NCBI RefSeq assembly: GCF_022965805.1
Contig: NW_027331363.1
Span: 1 to 64,000, forward strand
Direction: 5' to 3'
DNA length: 64,000 nt
Source of the DNA: Primulina eburnea
Taxonomy: Eukaryota; Streptophyta; Magnoliopsida; Lamiales; Gesneriaceae
Shown here: positions 34,763 to 46,363 of the stretch, piece by piece
How the letters are laid out: every line of letters begins with the position of its first letter
Numbering within the stretch: the first letter of the stretch is position 1
The notes under the pieces: model-generated
Database searches by the model: none
What the model was told of the DNA's origin: nothing
What the model saw: the letters and a program-made list of their open reading frames with translations, nothing else
Translations under genes and position numbers: made by a program

Positions 34763-35017
34763 AGTAGCCCAAACAAGATGTCCAAATGAGAACATCCATG
34801 CCCGGGAGTACCCTCAAAAAAAGGAACCTTTCCTCTCCCCATCCATTTCGGGTTAAGAAGATGTGAAAGAGCGTTTATCTCTATAAGAACGTGCGTTCCG
34901 AGGTGTGAGTGGCAGAGAAGGGATGTCATAATTGGGGTTTTGAATAAGACGACCTTCTTATTTTTCATTTTTTTTGTTGAAAAAGTAATAAGAATGAGAG
35001 GTGTTAAGCTTTTTATC

Positions 35018-35053
35018 ATCCTAGTGTCGAGCTATTTTTCCCCAGGACCTCTC
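35018..35053 (-). pseudogene. rrn5: 3' end of plastid 5S rRNA
   Basis: About 35 bp match the reverse complement of the plastid 5S rRNA end as I remember it (ATCCT..GTCGAGCTATTTTTCC.CAGGACCTC) with three or four substitutions. The rest of the gene is missing, so it is a fragment with no function. Confidence 0.65.
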
Positions 35054-35089
35054 TTTATTTTGAATTCGTTAATTCAAAATGAATCAAAT

Positions 35090-35153
35090 CTCCCCAAGTA
35101 GGATTCGAACATACGACCAATCGGTTAACAGCCGACCACTCTACCACTGAGCT
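35090..35153 (-). pseudogene. trnN-GUU: Plastid-type tRNA-Asn(GUU), 5' end lost
   Basis: About 64 of the usual 72 bases are present. On the reverse strand: D-loop and anticodon region with GTT in the loop (GGCTGTTAACC), variable region, T-arm GGTTCGAATCC-like (here changed to ...TATGTTCGAATCC) and the 3' acceptor TTGGGGAG. The first 7-8 bases (5' acceptor strand) are replaced, and there are substitutions in the anticodon arm neighbourhood and T stem. Not expected to fold into a functional tRNA. Confidence 0.8.
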
Positions 35154-35390
35154 TAATTGTTATTTGAACAAGTCAAAGTTCTGTCTTGGTCCCAGGATTT
35201 ACGAAGGATGGTTCGAGCTCATATTGGTCATGGGTTTCGCGAGACTCTCCTTGGAAAACCGGCCGCATTTTGCTCAAAGGGTTGAAGGGAGATAGTCCAC
35301 TTAATCCCTCTTTCATAGCCACATATCTTTCCGGCTAAGGAATAGGAAATGGAAACCCTTCTTATTGGATGATCATGATACTTCCCGAAA

Positions 35391-36425
35391 ATTGAAATTT
35401 TGCCAATAGATTTGGAGGGGTTTTGATATTTCAGATATTAACCACCTATATTCTTTCATCAACATGCTCCTTTATCATATAACTTTCTTTCATATATATA
35501 GAATACCATTTACTTCCAAGATTCATTTCTATCAATATATAACAATGATAATTGTACTATGAATCATTAAATAAATGTATAATAAAACTACATATATCAT
35601 CAATAAAATGAATCCTTTGAAAATCATGATGACAGTTATATTATACTCACGTATTACATCAAAGAATAAGCTCAACTTACTATCAAAGCTTAAGAAAATT
35701 TGTATTTATTTTGTTTTCTTGATTCTAGGCTGTCAATATTACACTAACATCAATTAATGTCATAATTTCAATGTTAATCTTGAAAATTGGCCCTAGTCTA
35801 TGGTTTACATAGCATGAACTTGAATGAAAACTTACAACACTAAGTTTCAAATTCTGTGTAGAGCTCAAATATGACTTTGATTATAGGTGAAAATAGACTG
35901 TTGGGGATGATTTGAGAAAGAAACGTGAAGAACCCTAGGATTTCCTCTTCATTTTTCGTGTATGGGAGTGAAAATGACGGAAATCATGAATCTCTCACGT
36001 TTGAAGTCAAAATTTCTTAGACCAGGCACTGGGGCATGCCCTGCTCAACCTTGATCTTTATTTTCTTGACTAAGGGGCACTGAGGTGGTCAATTTTGGCT
36101 GTTGGGGGCCCTTCTCTCGAATTCTAATACAATCACCAATATCCATCAATCAATTCTTCAATACCCATAGCTTCCATATCATTAAATATCACAATAAGTT
36201 TACACATTTCAACGTCAATACTAATGCATCATTCTCATCGAATAATTATTAATGCATTTACATAGTTTTTAAAATCATATTTCATTTCATAACATGCATC
36301 ATACTAAATTTACCATATATCATGTCATACTGAATCTAAACCTCTCGAAATGAACATTTTAAACCCGTAATGGTTAACAACATAATTATCAATGAGATCA
36401 TTTTTAGAGATAAACGGGCATTACA
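35391..36425 (-). mobile_element. Element F 3' LTR, truncated
   Basis: Ends GATAAACGGGCATTACA at 36425, the same kind of terminus as A, E and J, and is followed by a pol end on the minus strand. It shares scattered text with solo LTR J (lines around 35630-35760) but lacks a hairpin array. The left limit against the plastid DNA is approximate. Confidence 0.55.
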
Positions 36426-37830
36426 ATTATGTCATCCTTCAATGAATTTCTCCCTCAATATTTGATGTAACTCATAGCTCAGGATACTTCTACCTGATTT
36501 CTTCCTCTTGTTCCCAAGTCGTCTATTTTATTTCATGGCTATGCCACATCACTTTTACTAAATGAATTTCTTTGTTTCTCAACATTTTCGATTTTATGTC
36601 AAGTACTCGGACTGGTCATTCCTCGTAAGATAGATTAGGTGCAAGCTTAAGTGATTCATTATTAAGAATTTATGATGGATTGTTCAATATTTTTGGAGCA
36701 TGGACATATGGAAACATTGTGAAAACTTGAGAGATTTGGCGGCAATGTAATCTGATAAGATCGTTCTCCAATCATTTCTAATACTCCGAAGGAGCCAATA
36801 TACCGAGGAATTAATTTCCATTTCTTGCCAAACCTCAAATCCCTTTAAAATGTGCTATTTTGATAAAACCATGATCACCAACATGAAATTCAAAATTTGC
36901 ATCATCTCTTGTATCTTTCTTACTAAGTCTGTTGTACCAATTTTGGACCCAATTCCTTTCTTTCCCAAACTTCATCCCATCGTACAAGAGATCTATATTT
37001 CTGAACACACAATGCTTTATACTGTGTCATCCCAATGGTGAACTTATAATTGTTTTCATAAGTAAATTACATTAAAGGAAATTTACTATTCAAAATGCAC
37101 GAAAATTCTACACGTGCCATTAACATATCCTCCAATGTCTGATCGAGTCACTCTAATTTCCCATCTTTTTGGGGGTGAAAAGTTGTACTAAATGATAATC
37201 TTGTCCCTATAGCATGATGTAAACTCTTCCAAAAAGTTTATGTGAGCTTAGGATCACGATCATATAGAATGGATACATGAATTCTATGTAGTTTGACAAT
37301 TTCCTTGATATATTCTTTTGCATATTGGTTCATATTGTATGTGTAATTTACTAGGAGAGAATGCGCTGATTTAGTTAAGCGGTCCACAATCACCCAAATA
37401 TAATTATACCCTTTCAAAGTTTTGAGCAGACAAAAAATAAAATCCATCATTATATATTCCCAATTTCATTCAGGAATGGGCAACAGTTTCGATATTCGTT
37501 TCGGCCTTGATTTTTCGTTTTCACTTGTTGGCACATTAGGAATTCTACAAAAAATTGAGCTACATTTTTTTTCATTCATGGCGACCAAAAGTTGTGTTTC
37601 CGATATTTATACATTTTTGTACCTCCTGAAGATTGAGTAAGGTGTATCATTAGCATCAATCAAAAAATATCTCCTGATTTTTCCTTGTTTTGGCACACAT
37701 TCTTCCTAGATACATCAATATTACTTCGGCATTACATTCAAAATTAAATCCCTTTTTTTCTCTTTCTCTTTGCCTTAATATATTCATCTCTTTATCTGAA
37801 AGTTGATCAACTTAAATTTTAAGGTCTAGG
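36426..37830 (-). pseudogene. Element F: decayed 3' part of Ty3-gypsy pol
   Basis: The reverse strand carries degraded pieces of the Tekay-type C-terminal tail (36440-36640), the segment before it (36700-36860) and the integrase core: 37450-37238 reads [29 protein letters not shown]...YDRDPKLT. Zinc-binding region text lies further right, to about 37800. Many stops and indels; more decayed than B. Confidence 0.7.
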
Positions 37831-38029
37831 AAATTCGAAATGCGTAACCTGACTGCATGCAATCTAGGGTTTCATTTAATATATATGTGTTTATTGAAAT
37901 TTATGCATTTAATGCATGATTATTGCATGACTAGGTGTTTGTTTTATTTTTTGTTAAAGTTTTATGCATTAAGGTTCTAAATTGCATTTCGCGCTCGAAC
38001 GAGTAAAGGAGACTGGGTAAGAGTGTGAC
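37831..38029 (+). mobile_element. Plus-strand fragment of a D/I-type LTR
   Basis: The text with GCATGCAATCTAGGG, a run of 'atgcat' words and GCGCTCGAACGAG matches the start of the element I LTR read on its own strand (there around 54050-54270). It is joined directly to plus-strand pol of fragment G at about 38030, so it is a deletion junction. Confidence 0.5.
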
Positions 38030-38963
38030 AGAGATCCGCAGTTCCTTGGGATTGGATGGATACTACCGGAAGTTCATTTAGGGCTTCTCTTCATTGCGGT
38101 GCCTATGACCACCTTGACGAAGAAGAATGCCAAATTTATTTGGGGACTGGAGTGCAGGAGAGTTTCCACAGGCTGAAGCAGGAATTGACTTCAACACCAT
38201 TTCTAGCTATGCCATCAGGGCAGGAGAATTTGTGCTTTATACAGATGCTTCAAAGCTCGGTTTTGGCGCGGTTCTGGTGCGGCATGACAGAGTTATAGCC
38301 TACGCGTCTAGACAGCTGAAGGTCCATGAGAAGAACTATCCGACTCATGACCTCGAGCTAGCAGCAGTGGTTTTCGCCCTAAAGATTTGGAGGCGTTATC
38401 TGTATGGGGAGAAGTGGAGGATTTTCACTGATCACAAGAGCGTGAATTAATTCTTCATGCAGAAAGATTTGAATAAAAGGCAAAGGAGGTGGCTAGAGCT
38501 AGTGAAGGATTATAAGTGTGACATTAGCTACCATCCGGGTAAGGCTAATGTGGTTGTGCATGCCCTGAGCAGGAAAAATTCAGTGATCACTCAACTATCA
38601 GTACAGAGATTGTTGCGGCAAGAGATTCAAAGGTTTGAGCTTGCAGTCTATGCCAGGGGCGATGACCCTAGTCTTTCTACCTTGACAGCGCGGTGGACAC
38701 TGAGAGACAGAATTCGAGCAAGATAGACTTCTGAAGAGCAGTTACAGAAGTGGAGACAGAGGGATGAGTCTTAGGGTCGGAGGCTATATACAGTTGAGGA
38801 CGACATAGTTAAATATCATGACCGACTGTGGGTTTCCTAGCAGTGATTCCTTGAGAGCAAATATCTTGAGCAAGGCCCACACCACCCCGTACTCCATCCG
38901 TCCAGGGAGTACGGAGATGTATAAAGATCTTCAATCTCTTTTTTGGTGGTCGGGTATGAAGCG
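38030..38963 (+). pseudogene. Fragment G: RT end, RNase H and start of integrase (plus strand)
   Basis: Reads EIRSSLGLDGYYRKFI (RT thumb) with a stop, then from 38127 [30 protein letters not shown] and [15 protein letters not shown] of RNase H. A stop at 38448-38450 sits after HKSVN. The last RNase H Asp is replaced by His (VVVHALSRK near 38560). Further stops lie near 38724 and 38773. The integrase zinc-binding part starts (AHTTPYSIRPGSTEMYKDL) and breaks at GMK on the AAGCG target site of solo LTR M. It continues at 41703. Gag, protease and most of RT are missing. Confidence 0.85.
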
Positions 38964-41697
38964 TGAAACGTCTGCCTTTTTTTTACTTAAAAATTACTAT
39001 TTTTTTTTAAAACTAACATGAAACGGCCGACCCTCAAAACTACTTAAAAATATTTTTTATAAAATATTTTGCACTATTTTGAATGTAAAACGTCAACCAA
39101 CTAATATTTGAAAATCCAAAGGAAATAATCAAATGTTTTACTAAACATAAAAATCAATAAACGTGAAAAGAATACTCTCGAAAGTTTAAACAAATAGTCT
39201 TAAACTTCTTTTAACGTAACATAAGTGCGGAAAAAGGTTGAAGCGCTGGTCCTCAGGTTGTTTGCACCTTCAGTCCAGCCAAATCAAGTATCAAGACCTC
39301 TCTCATTCTCACCTACATCCATCACACCTAGTGAGTCTAAAGACTCAACACACCATAATCTTGATAACAAGTATATGTATAAAATCATATGCAACAGTGA
39401 AAAATACATTTGCGTAAAAAAATATCATTTTCATGATTTGCAAACATAAACCTTAACTTTTTTTGCTTTTTTTCCTTTTTCCTCAACATAACATGACATA
39501 AAACCTTTTATCATGATCATAAACATTTTCCTTTATTGAATTCAGATCGTTAATTGTGACTTTCCTCAATCCTCAAAAGTCGATTGATCCATCTACATGA
39601 AACCACAGTATTGGGCAGCAGGGACATCAGCGACATAATATCTTCAACTGAGCCTTAGCATATCCTCAATCATATCATCATTAGTCACAATTACTTCACT
39701 TTCTCATCACTTGATAAAATCATGCTCAAATATCACTTTTCTTTTGAAACCAAGCATGCAACATATATTTTAAATGTCAACCTTAAATCATAAAAGTCCA
39801 TGGACATTTAAAAATCAATATTTAATCATGTAACATTTCATAAACTTTTGAAATAATCATAATAGCATAAAAACAGCATTCAGAGCACTGCCATGACGTC
39901 TACTAATTTTTAGGTGTAAAAAGACCGTTTTACCTCTAAACGTAAACTTCTTCGATTTTGACTTTTCCTTGAATTCATTGACTCTAACATGTCCCAAATA
40001 ATTATTTAAGCCTAAATTAAGATTCTCATAATTTTATTTAGCTTAAATACTAGTCCTTTTTATTAATTCGTAATTAGTCGTTTAGAATGCGTTTTAATCA
40101 CGAAAAATCTCAACTTTAATATAAAATACCTAAATTAAAAAATTAGACTTTTTATATTATTTTAGCCCTCGTGAACCACGACTCGACCCCCGTGATTTGT
40201 ATTTCGAATTTATTAGCAAGGACAAACCCTAGTTCAAACCTACTTGATCACCCATGAACCATCTTGAAATTCATCGAGCCACGCCTGAGCCACCCCTTCC
40301 TAACCCTTCTAAGGACCCTACTGGACCCTAAGAACCTAAGATCCCAGCCCAAAAGTTGAAAATCGAAGCCCCCTACCCATACGCAATCTGGCCAAGACTC
40401 CTAAATGCCGAGGACTCCTTGTCTCGAGCTTAGGCCCTAGCCAACCAACCTAGATCCTGAACCAGTCTCTCAAGTACTTACCTAGGATCCCAAGGAGTTG
40501 CCTTAGCCCAGCCCAAGACCCTAGACCAAGCCCCTCAACCCATGCGCGGCTGATGTCAAGAAGCGCACAAGCGCTGCCCTCACGGGTTGGAGTCCTAGCT
40601 TGCTTGGACTCCTTCCCAGCCCTGGTGGTTGAGTCATAGAATAGCTAGGACTCCTTCCCTGACCCTCTCACGTGACTCTAGACTCCACTGGTCTCAGCCG
40701 TTGCTTCCAACATAACTCAAACCGAGCCCTTCTCTTATGCACGGCCGCGGATGGTTCCAGCTTATTTCCTTGGTGATTGTTGTGGATTTGGTGTATTGTT
40801 AGGACTTTAATTCATATAAAAACTTTGCTTGAACATACCTTAACATCATGGTAGCCCCTTAGCATGTATAGAACAATTTTTTTGGATAAAAATTCATGGA
40901 TTTAATACATGTATTGCAATATTCCGAAAATAATCAAGAGAATTTCATGTTTTTCTTGCACACGATATTTAAAACGATAATACGATGTGATAGATGAGAA
41001 AAGGAGATGTATGGCGTGCCTTTGCGTTTTAAACGCATGAATATACGTTGACGACGAAGAACGGAGCAATACCTTGGCTTGATTCTACCTTGAACCTTCG
41101 AATTCCTGCCAAAATAATTGTGTGTGATGTCATGTATATGGGGTGTGTTTTTCAGAAATTGGGGCGTGAGTTTTGAGTTTTCAAAGTGTAGGGTTCAATA
41201 ATATTATATAGCTAATTATTCTCTAATAGGGCTTAGGCCTATTAAGCCCTAAAATTAGGCCCAATAATATTTAATTAAATGATAAAAATTATTTTGGTTA
41301 AATAAGTTTGTGAATTTAATAGCCGGATTGCCAAAACATTTGCATTTTAGTTGAAAAACCAACACCGATAAAACCTACGTCCCGACGTATAAAATCACCT
41401 CAAAACTCCTTATTTTCAAAAATATGAAAAAGCATTACTCATAATTTAAATAATTAAAATTAATTATTTTATAAAAACATTTTACGTTTCTCATCCCTTG
41501 GTCTCAGTTCATCGATTGCCACTTGAATAATCCTTAAAAATACAGTTTTATGTATAATGATAATAAAATACTATTTAACATATAATGATGCATGTCACAT
41601 AATTAATTAAGCTACTAAATCAATTAATTACTTATTTTTCATATTTCTTAGATTTGCATGCAGTTGGGTTATGTAGCCTTAATTTTTGGACCTTAGA
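38964..41697 (-). mobile_element. Solo LTR M (D/I family)
   Basis: 2734 bp opening TGAAACGTCTGCC and ending GGACCTTAGA (decayed CA), flanked by the 5-bp duplication AAGCG at 38959-38963 and 41698-41702. It shares order and many phrases with the element D and I LTRs. There is no internal sequence, so it is an LTR left by recombination. It splits the integrase zinc-binding region of G. No frame worth reporting lies inside. Confidence 0.85.
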
Positions 41698-41702
41698 AAG
41701 CG

Positions 41703-42027
41703 TGATATTTAGCTTTTCGTCTCCGAGTGTTTGACGTGTCAGCAGGTTAAGGCCGAGCATCAGAGACCTTCAGGGAATTGAGACCACTCCCTATTCCCGA
41801 GTGGAAATGGGAGAACAGTACCATGGACTTTGTGACGGGACTACCGATGACTACTGGGGGATATAATGTCATTTGGCTGATATTCGATAGGCTCACCAAG
41901 TCAACACACTTTATACCGATCCGGAAGACTTTCACCACTCATTACGCAGAGTTGTTTATCAGACAGATAGTCAGAGTGCATGGGATTCCAGTGTCCATCG
42001 TGTCAGACGGAGATCTGAGGTTCACGC
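41703..42027 (+). pseudogene. Fragment G: integrase zinc-binding end and catalytic core start
   Basis: Resumes with FVSECLTCQQVKAEHQRPSG (the two Cys of the zinc-binding domain), then from 41778 [39 protein letters not shown] (first catalytic Asp) and VSIVSDGDLRFT (second catalytic Asp). It is broken at the 8-bp target site GTTCACGC of the hAT element and continues at 46364 in phase (RFT then PAFW). Confidence 0.9.
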
Positions 42028-42215
42028 TAGGGATGGCAATTTCCTCCGAACCCGATGGAGGATCCGATACCCGACCCGAGTAGAAGAGGGTATGGAGGCA
42101 TTTTTAGACCCGATTAAATAAATGGGTAATCGGGTATGGGGATTTTCGGGTTCGGGTATGGAAGCGGGTTTGATATAATCCTACCCACACCCGACCCGAA
42201 TACCCGTTTAAATTA
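42028..42215 (+). repeat. 5' terminal inverted repeat and subterminal repeats of the hAT element
   Basis: After the 13-bp terminal repeat come many copies of CCCGACCCG, CGGGTATGG and relatives in both orientations. Transposases of hAT elements bind such subterminal words. Confidence 0.8.
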
Positions 42216-42216
42216 A

Positions 42217-42234
42217 TATATATATAAATATATA
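42217..42234 (+). promoter_or_regulatory. Probable TATA region of the hAT transposase gene
   Basis: A TATATATAAATATATA run lies between the subterminal repeats and the leader exon. Confidence 0.4.
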
Positions 42235-42603
42235 TCTATTCATATGAAACTATGAAAGCCTCAAAAAATTTAAATTGGCCAGTTTTGGCCCAATTGAAGG
42301 TTAAGTCCCAACAGTGTCATGGGCATGCTCTTTCCACCGCAGCACATATCAGGGACAATACGATGGGCTCCTATCTCAAACATAACACACAGCTGCAGGT
42401 TACAGTGACGGCTGGCTTCCTTCTTCGACTCTTCTCTTCGTTTTCCTCTTCTTTCTTCGTTCTTGAGCCTTGGTTTTCGGCCTCCGACCCTTGCACCGAG
42501 AAATTCCACCCAAAAAGGTTTGCTTGGTGTGTTGTCTTCATCCTCCATCGTGCAGTTTTTCGGTCTTCACTCTGCTGTGTGGAGTTCCTCTTCCTTGGCA
42601 TTG

Positions 42604-43509
42604 GTAAGCCTCTATTGTGTTAGTTTTCTTCCTGTTTTTTTTTTTTTGGCTTTATTGGTGCTCTTGATTGGGTTGAGATTTCACATAAAGTAAGCACAAG
42701 TACTTGTATATGCTATTGGAGTGCCTGATATCAAAATAGAAAGAGAATATTGGTTTTCAATGGACATGGACTTGGGAATATACATATAACTGAATATAAT
42801 ATATTGAGATATATGTGGTCTGTGCTTTTTCGTCTTGTATATATTGAAGTTTGTGTTTTTTATATGCTTGCCATTGTTAATCTTGAGCATTTAAAATAAT
42901 CCCCATCTGTCTTATTATATTTAAGTTTACCAGTAGGCCGGCTATATGATTTTCGTGTGCCTTTCGAGGACAACTTATGAAACTAGCTATTTATCAAATA
43001 CTTGTAACTTAATTATTTAAGATTATGGCCTTTTTCATCTGTGGAAAATGTCCATCAGGCAGCTTCATGGAAATAGCCTGGATAGAGTTTGTTGGCTTGA
43101 CTGTGTTATATATATTCCTAACGGGAGCCGCGAATCTTTATTTATTTATTTACTCTCTTTTTAGTTTTTTTTTTAAAAAAAAAACTTGTAAGAAACCCAA
43201 TATGTAGATTGTGTCTTGATGTATGAGTGAGTTGGGCCTGGTGCATTCTGCGAGTATACACTAATTGTGGTTGTTTAGAATAACCACTTGATCTCTTGAT
43301 GTGTTGATCATGTCTTATTTTTTAAAAACAAAAAACATAATCTGCCTTTCCTTTAAATTTTCTTCACAAGCAGAATGGGTAGGGAAAAGTTCACATTGTT
43401 ATTTTCTCTATTTTATTTTCATTCTTCTTAAGTTTGCAAAAGAATTGTTATTTTCTCTATTTTATTTTATTTTGTCTTTTTTTAACATATATTACTTCAC
43501 CACTTTCAG
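42604..43509 (+). other. Probable 5' UTR intron of the hAT transposase gene
   Basis: Donor ATTG|GTAAGCC at 42604 and acceptor TTTCAG ending at 43509, ten bases before the ATG. The region holds no coding frame of note and is T-rich toward the acceptor, as expected. Inferred from splice motifs only. Confidence 0.5.
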
Positions 43510-43518
43510 GTATATTAA

Positions 43519-45877
43519 ATGGACTCAACAGATCATATTACAGAAAATGAAGTACCACTATCTGAAATAAATCACGAGGTTCCACTTGTTCCACAAAATA
43601 CAACATCTGTTGATGGTGCCTCTCCTAGTGAAACAAGGAAGAGAAAGTTGACTTCTGATGTGTGGAATCATTTTGAAAGGAAGAAAATTAATGGAATGGA
43701 TAAGGCAATTTGCAACTACTGCAAAAAATCTCTTTCTGGCCAAAGCAAACATGGGACAACACATTTACGTGAACATTTCAAAATTTGTCCAAGAAGAACT
43801 GTTAGTGATATAAGGCAGAAACTGCTGATTAAAGAGAAAAACAAAGGGGAATTTGCTATTAAAGGCTTTCAATTTGATCAAGAAACATCAAGGTCAATTC
43901 TTGCTGAAATGATAATTTTACATGAGTATCCATTGGCAATAGTGGAGCATCATGGATTTCATAAACTTTTAGCAAGTCTTCAGCCTTTGTTCAAGGTTCC
44001 AAGTCGCAATACCATCAAGAATGATATACTGAAAATGTATGATTATGAAAAGACAAAAGTATTGAGTGTATTGGAATCTAATAAAGGCCGAATTGCTTTA
44101 ACCACCGACATGTGGACTGCATCTAATCAGAGGAAAGGATTTTTGGCTTTGACTGCCCATTTCATAGATGATAATTGGACTTTGCAAGGTCGTATTTTGA
44201 GGTATATATTCTATTTGTCACTCAAATATGTAACATTTTTCACACTTTTTATGATTTCAGTCAAATAGATACTTACATGTATACATTATTTTAATGGAAT
44301 TATGTAGGTTTGCTTATGTTCGTTCTCCACATACCTCAAAAGTCCTTGCTAATGTGATAGTTAAGTCTATGATGGATTGGAATATTGATAGGAAAATATC
44401 CACCATTACTGTTGATAATTGTTCCACTAATGATTCTCTTATGAACTATGTGATGCATAAGCTTGATCGTTCTACACTTATGCTGCAAGGGTCTTTACTT
44501 CATATGCGTTGTGCTGCTCATATTTTGAATTTAGTTGTCCAAGATGGTTTGGATATCATTGCGCCTAGTGTTGAGAAAATTCGTGAAAGTGTCGCATATT
44601 GGAGAGCATCTCCTAAAAGAGAGCAAAAGTTTGATGATGTGGCACGGATTGTAGTACGCAATATGAATGCTAAAAAATTGGTGTTGGATTGTAAAACTCG
44701 TTGGAATTCAACATATGTGATGCTCATGACTGCTATATCTTTTAAAGATGTGTTTGCTCGTCTGAGATTTCGTGATCCATCATATAAATGTTTCCCAACA
44801 GATGAAGAGTGGTTGTTAGCAGAAGAGGTTTCTAAAATGTTGCAAGTGTTTTATTCTGTGACTGAAGTATTTTCTGGAAGAAAATATCCCACGACTAATA
44901 TCTTTTTTCCCAAGGTTTGTGAAATTAAAGCTTCATTGCTCAAGTGGACCACATCTCCTAACAAGGTAATTTCTTCTATGACTGAAAGGATGCTTTCCAA
45001 ATTTGAGAAGTATTGGTGTGATATTCATGGGGTGATGGGAATATCTACTATTTTAGATCCAAGATATAAGACAAAGTTAGTTGAGTATTGTTTCAAAAGA
45101 ACACATGGAGATGTTGGTTTTAAAGAACCTGTTAGAAAGATTAAAAAGATGTGTGATGATTTGCTTGACGATTATACAAATAATAATGGTTATGTCAGTG
45201 TTGAACAAAGATCAACGGAGACTAGATTGAATACAAGTACTGATGATTTTTTGGATAGTTTCGATAAAGAAGTAGCACTTGAGTGTGATGTTTACACTGA
45301 TATGAAGACTGAGCTAGATCATTACTTGGAAGACAAAGTGTGGCCTAGAAATGTTGATTTTGACATATTGGAGTGGTGGAAGACCAATGGAATCAAATAT
45401 CCCACTTTGATGAGGATGGCACGAGATCTGCTTGCCATTCCAATATCAACGGTGGCTTTAGAATCAGCATTCAGTACTGGTGGCAGATTGGTGAGTTCCC
45501 ATAGAAGCAGGCTTCATCCAAAAACCATAGAAGCGTTGATGTGCACTCAAAGTTGGTTATTGAATGAGAAACAAGGTAATATGAATTGCGTTTTTAGTTT
45601 TTATTGTTTTTGAACAAAAAAATTTATAAATTTACAATATACAATAATGATTATTTTCTTTGAATTTTGTAGCTACAAGTTCACAAGAAACGGAAGCATA
45701 TTACTCTTCAGTTGAATATGATGAGGACACTATTGATGTTGATGTTGTAAGTTTTTAATACAATGTAATTTTGTTAAATTTGATATTGAAAATAAACTGT
45801 TGGGTCAATTATTTATGTTGTTCTTCATCATTTTGCAGGACACTACAATGTCAAGTGATGAAGACATGTACGATTAG
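43519..45877 (+). CDS. hAT transposase with BED zinc finger, four coding exons, 687 aa
   Basis: Coding exons 43519-44201, 44308-45575, 45673-45746 and 45839-45877; every junction has GT...AG and keeps phase, and no stop interrupts the 687-residue product. Near residues 45-92 is a BED-type zinc finger (C65, C68, H82 or H86, C90) that binds the transposon ends. The RNase-H-like catalytic region follows, with ALTTDMWTA, TVDNCSTND, CAAHILNLVV and CKTRWNSTYVML. The C-terminus has the hAT dimerisation block (ILEWWKTNGIKYPTL, STVALESAFSTGGRLVS, RLHPKTIEALMCTQSWL) and an acidic tail ending DEDMYD. Start chosen as the first ATG after the leader acceptor. This resembles plant zf-BED 'RICESLEEPER'-type proteins, but here it lies within its own terminal repeats, so it is a transposon gene rather than a domesticated one. 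Confidence 0.93.
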
Positions 45878-46184
45878 TTCGGAGATAAACCGATTTAATT
45901 TGATTTTGGGTTGATAATGCTTACATATGACTAAATTAGGGGTAGCTCATAGATGATTAATCAACTGAATTATGAATTTTTGGATATGATGTAAATTCTA
46001 CTATATTTTTATTGAATTGCGTACTTTTGTTTAACTAATATAAACTATTTTTAATATTTTTTTATTTTTTCTATAAATTTTATTTTGTTCATTAATAATT
46101 TTTCTTATTGTTCATCTAAATAATTTTTTAAATATTCATAACTTTTGAAACAATTTAAATTTGAAAAAATTCAATTGTATATGA

Positions 46185-46355
46185 TAATTGGGTATTTGGG
46201 TAGGGTATGGGTATCCGATAATCCGATGGGTATGGGGATGAGGATGAAATTCAATACCCGATGGGTATGGGTATGGGTATGGGGATGAATTTAATAAATG
46301 GGTATGGGGATGGGTGTATGAAATCCGACCCATACCCTACCCATTGCCATCCCTA
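46185..46355 (+). repeat. 3' subterminal repeats and terminal inverted repeat of the hAT element
   Basis: More than ten GGGTATGGG-type words, then the terminal ATTGCCATCCCTA. Mirrors the 5' side. The 45878-46184 stretch is an AT-rich 3' UTR with no other feature seen. Confidence 0.8.
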
Positions 46356-46363
46356 GTTCACGC

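Larger units (their letters stand above)
34763..35390. other. Plastid-derived DNA inserted in the nuclear genome (NUPT), rearranged
   Basis: This stretch differs in texture from the LTRs around it. It contains the 3' end of plastid 5S rRNA and most of plastid trnN-GUU, both on the minus strand. In plastid genomes rrn5 and trnN are on opposite strands and separated by trnR-ACG, so the order here is rearranged or composite. The sequence before the 5S piece fits, as far as I remember, the rrn5-trnR spacer. The origin of 35162-35390 is less sure. A route through mitochondrial DNA is possible. Confidence 0.6.
42028..46355 (+). mobile_element. Complete hAT-superfamily DNA transposon
   Basis: 4328 bp. 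The ends are perfect 13-bp inverted repeats (TAGGGATGGCAAT at 42028-42040 and its complement at 46343-46355), flanked by the 8-bp duplication GTTCACGC (42020-42027 and 46356-46363), the hallmark of hAT elements. Subterminal regions are packed with GGGTATGGG/CCCGACCCG words. One gene with open frame and good splice sites fills the middle. It looks capable of moving itself, pending proof of expression. Confidence 0.95.

Noticed and set aside
34654..35019. Minus-strand 121-codon frame
   Set aside because: It runs across an LTR end and the plastid spacer; no protein similarity recognised.
35090..35153. Functional tRNA-Asn gene
   Set aside because: The 5' acceptor strand is missing and there are substitutions in the arms; the neighbouring 5S fragment shows plastid-derived debris.
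42270..42693. Overlapping frames on both strands upstream of the hAT transposase
   Set aside because: They lie in the leader exon and 5' UTR intron of the hAT gene and show no domain; splice signals explain the region.
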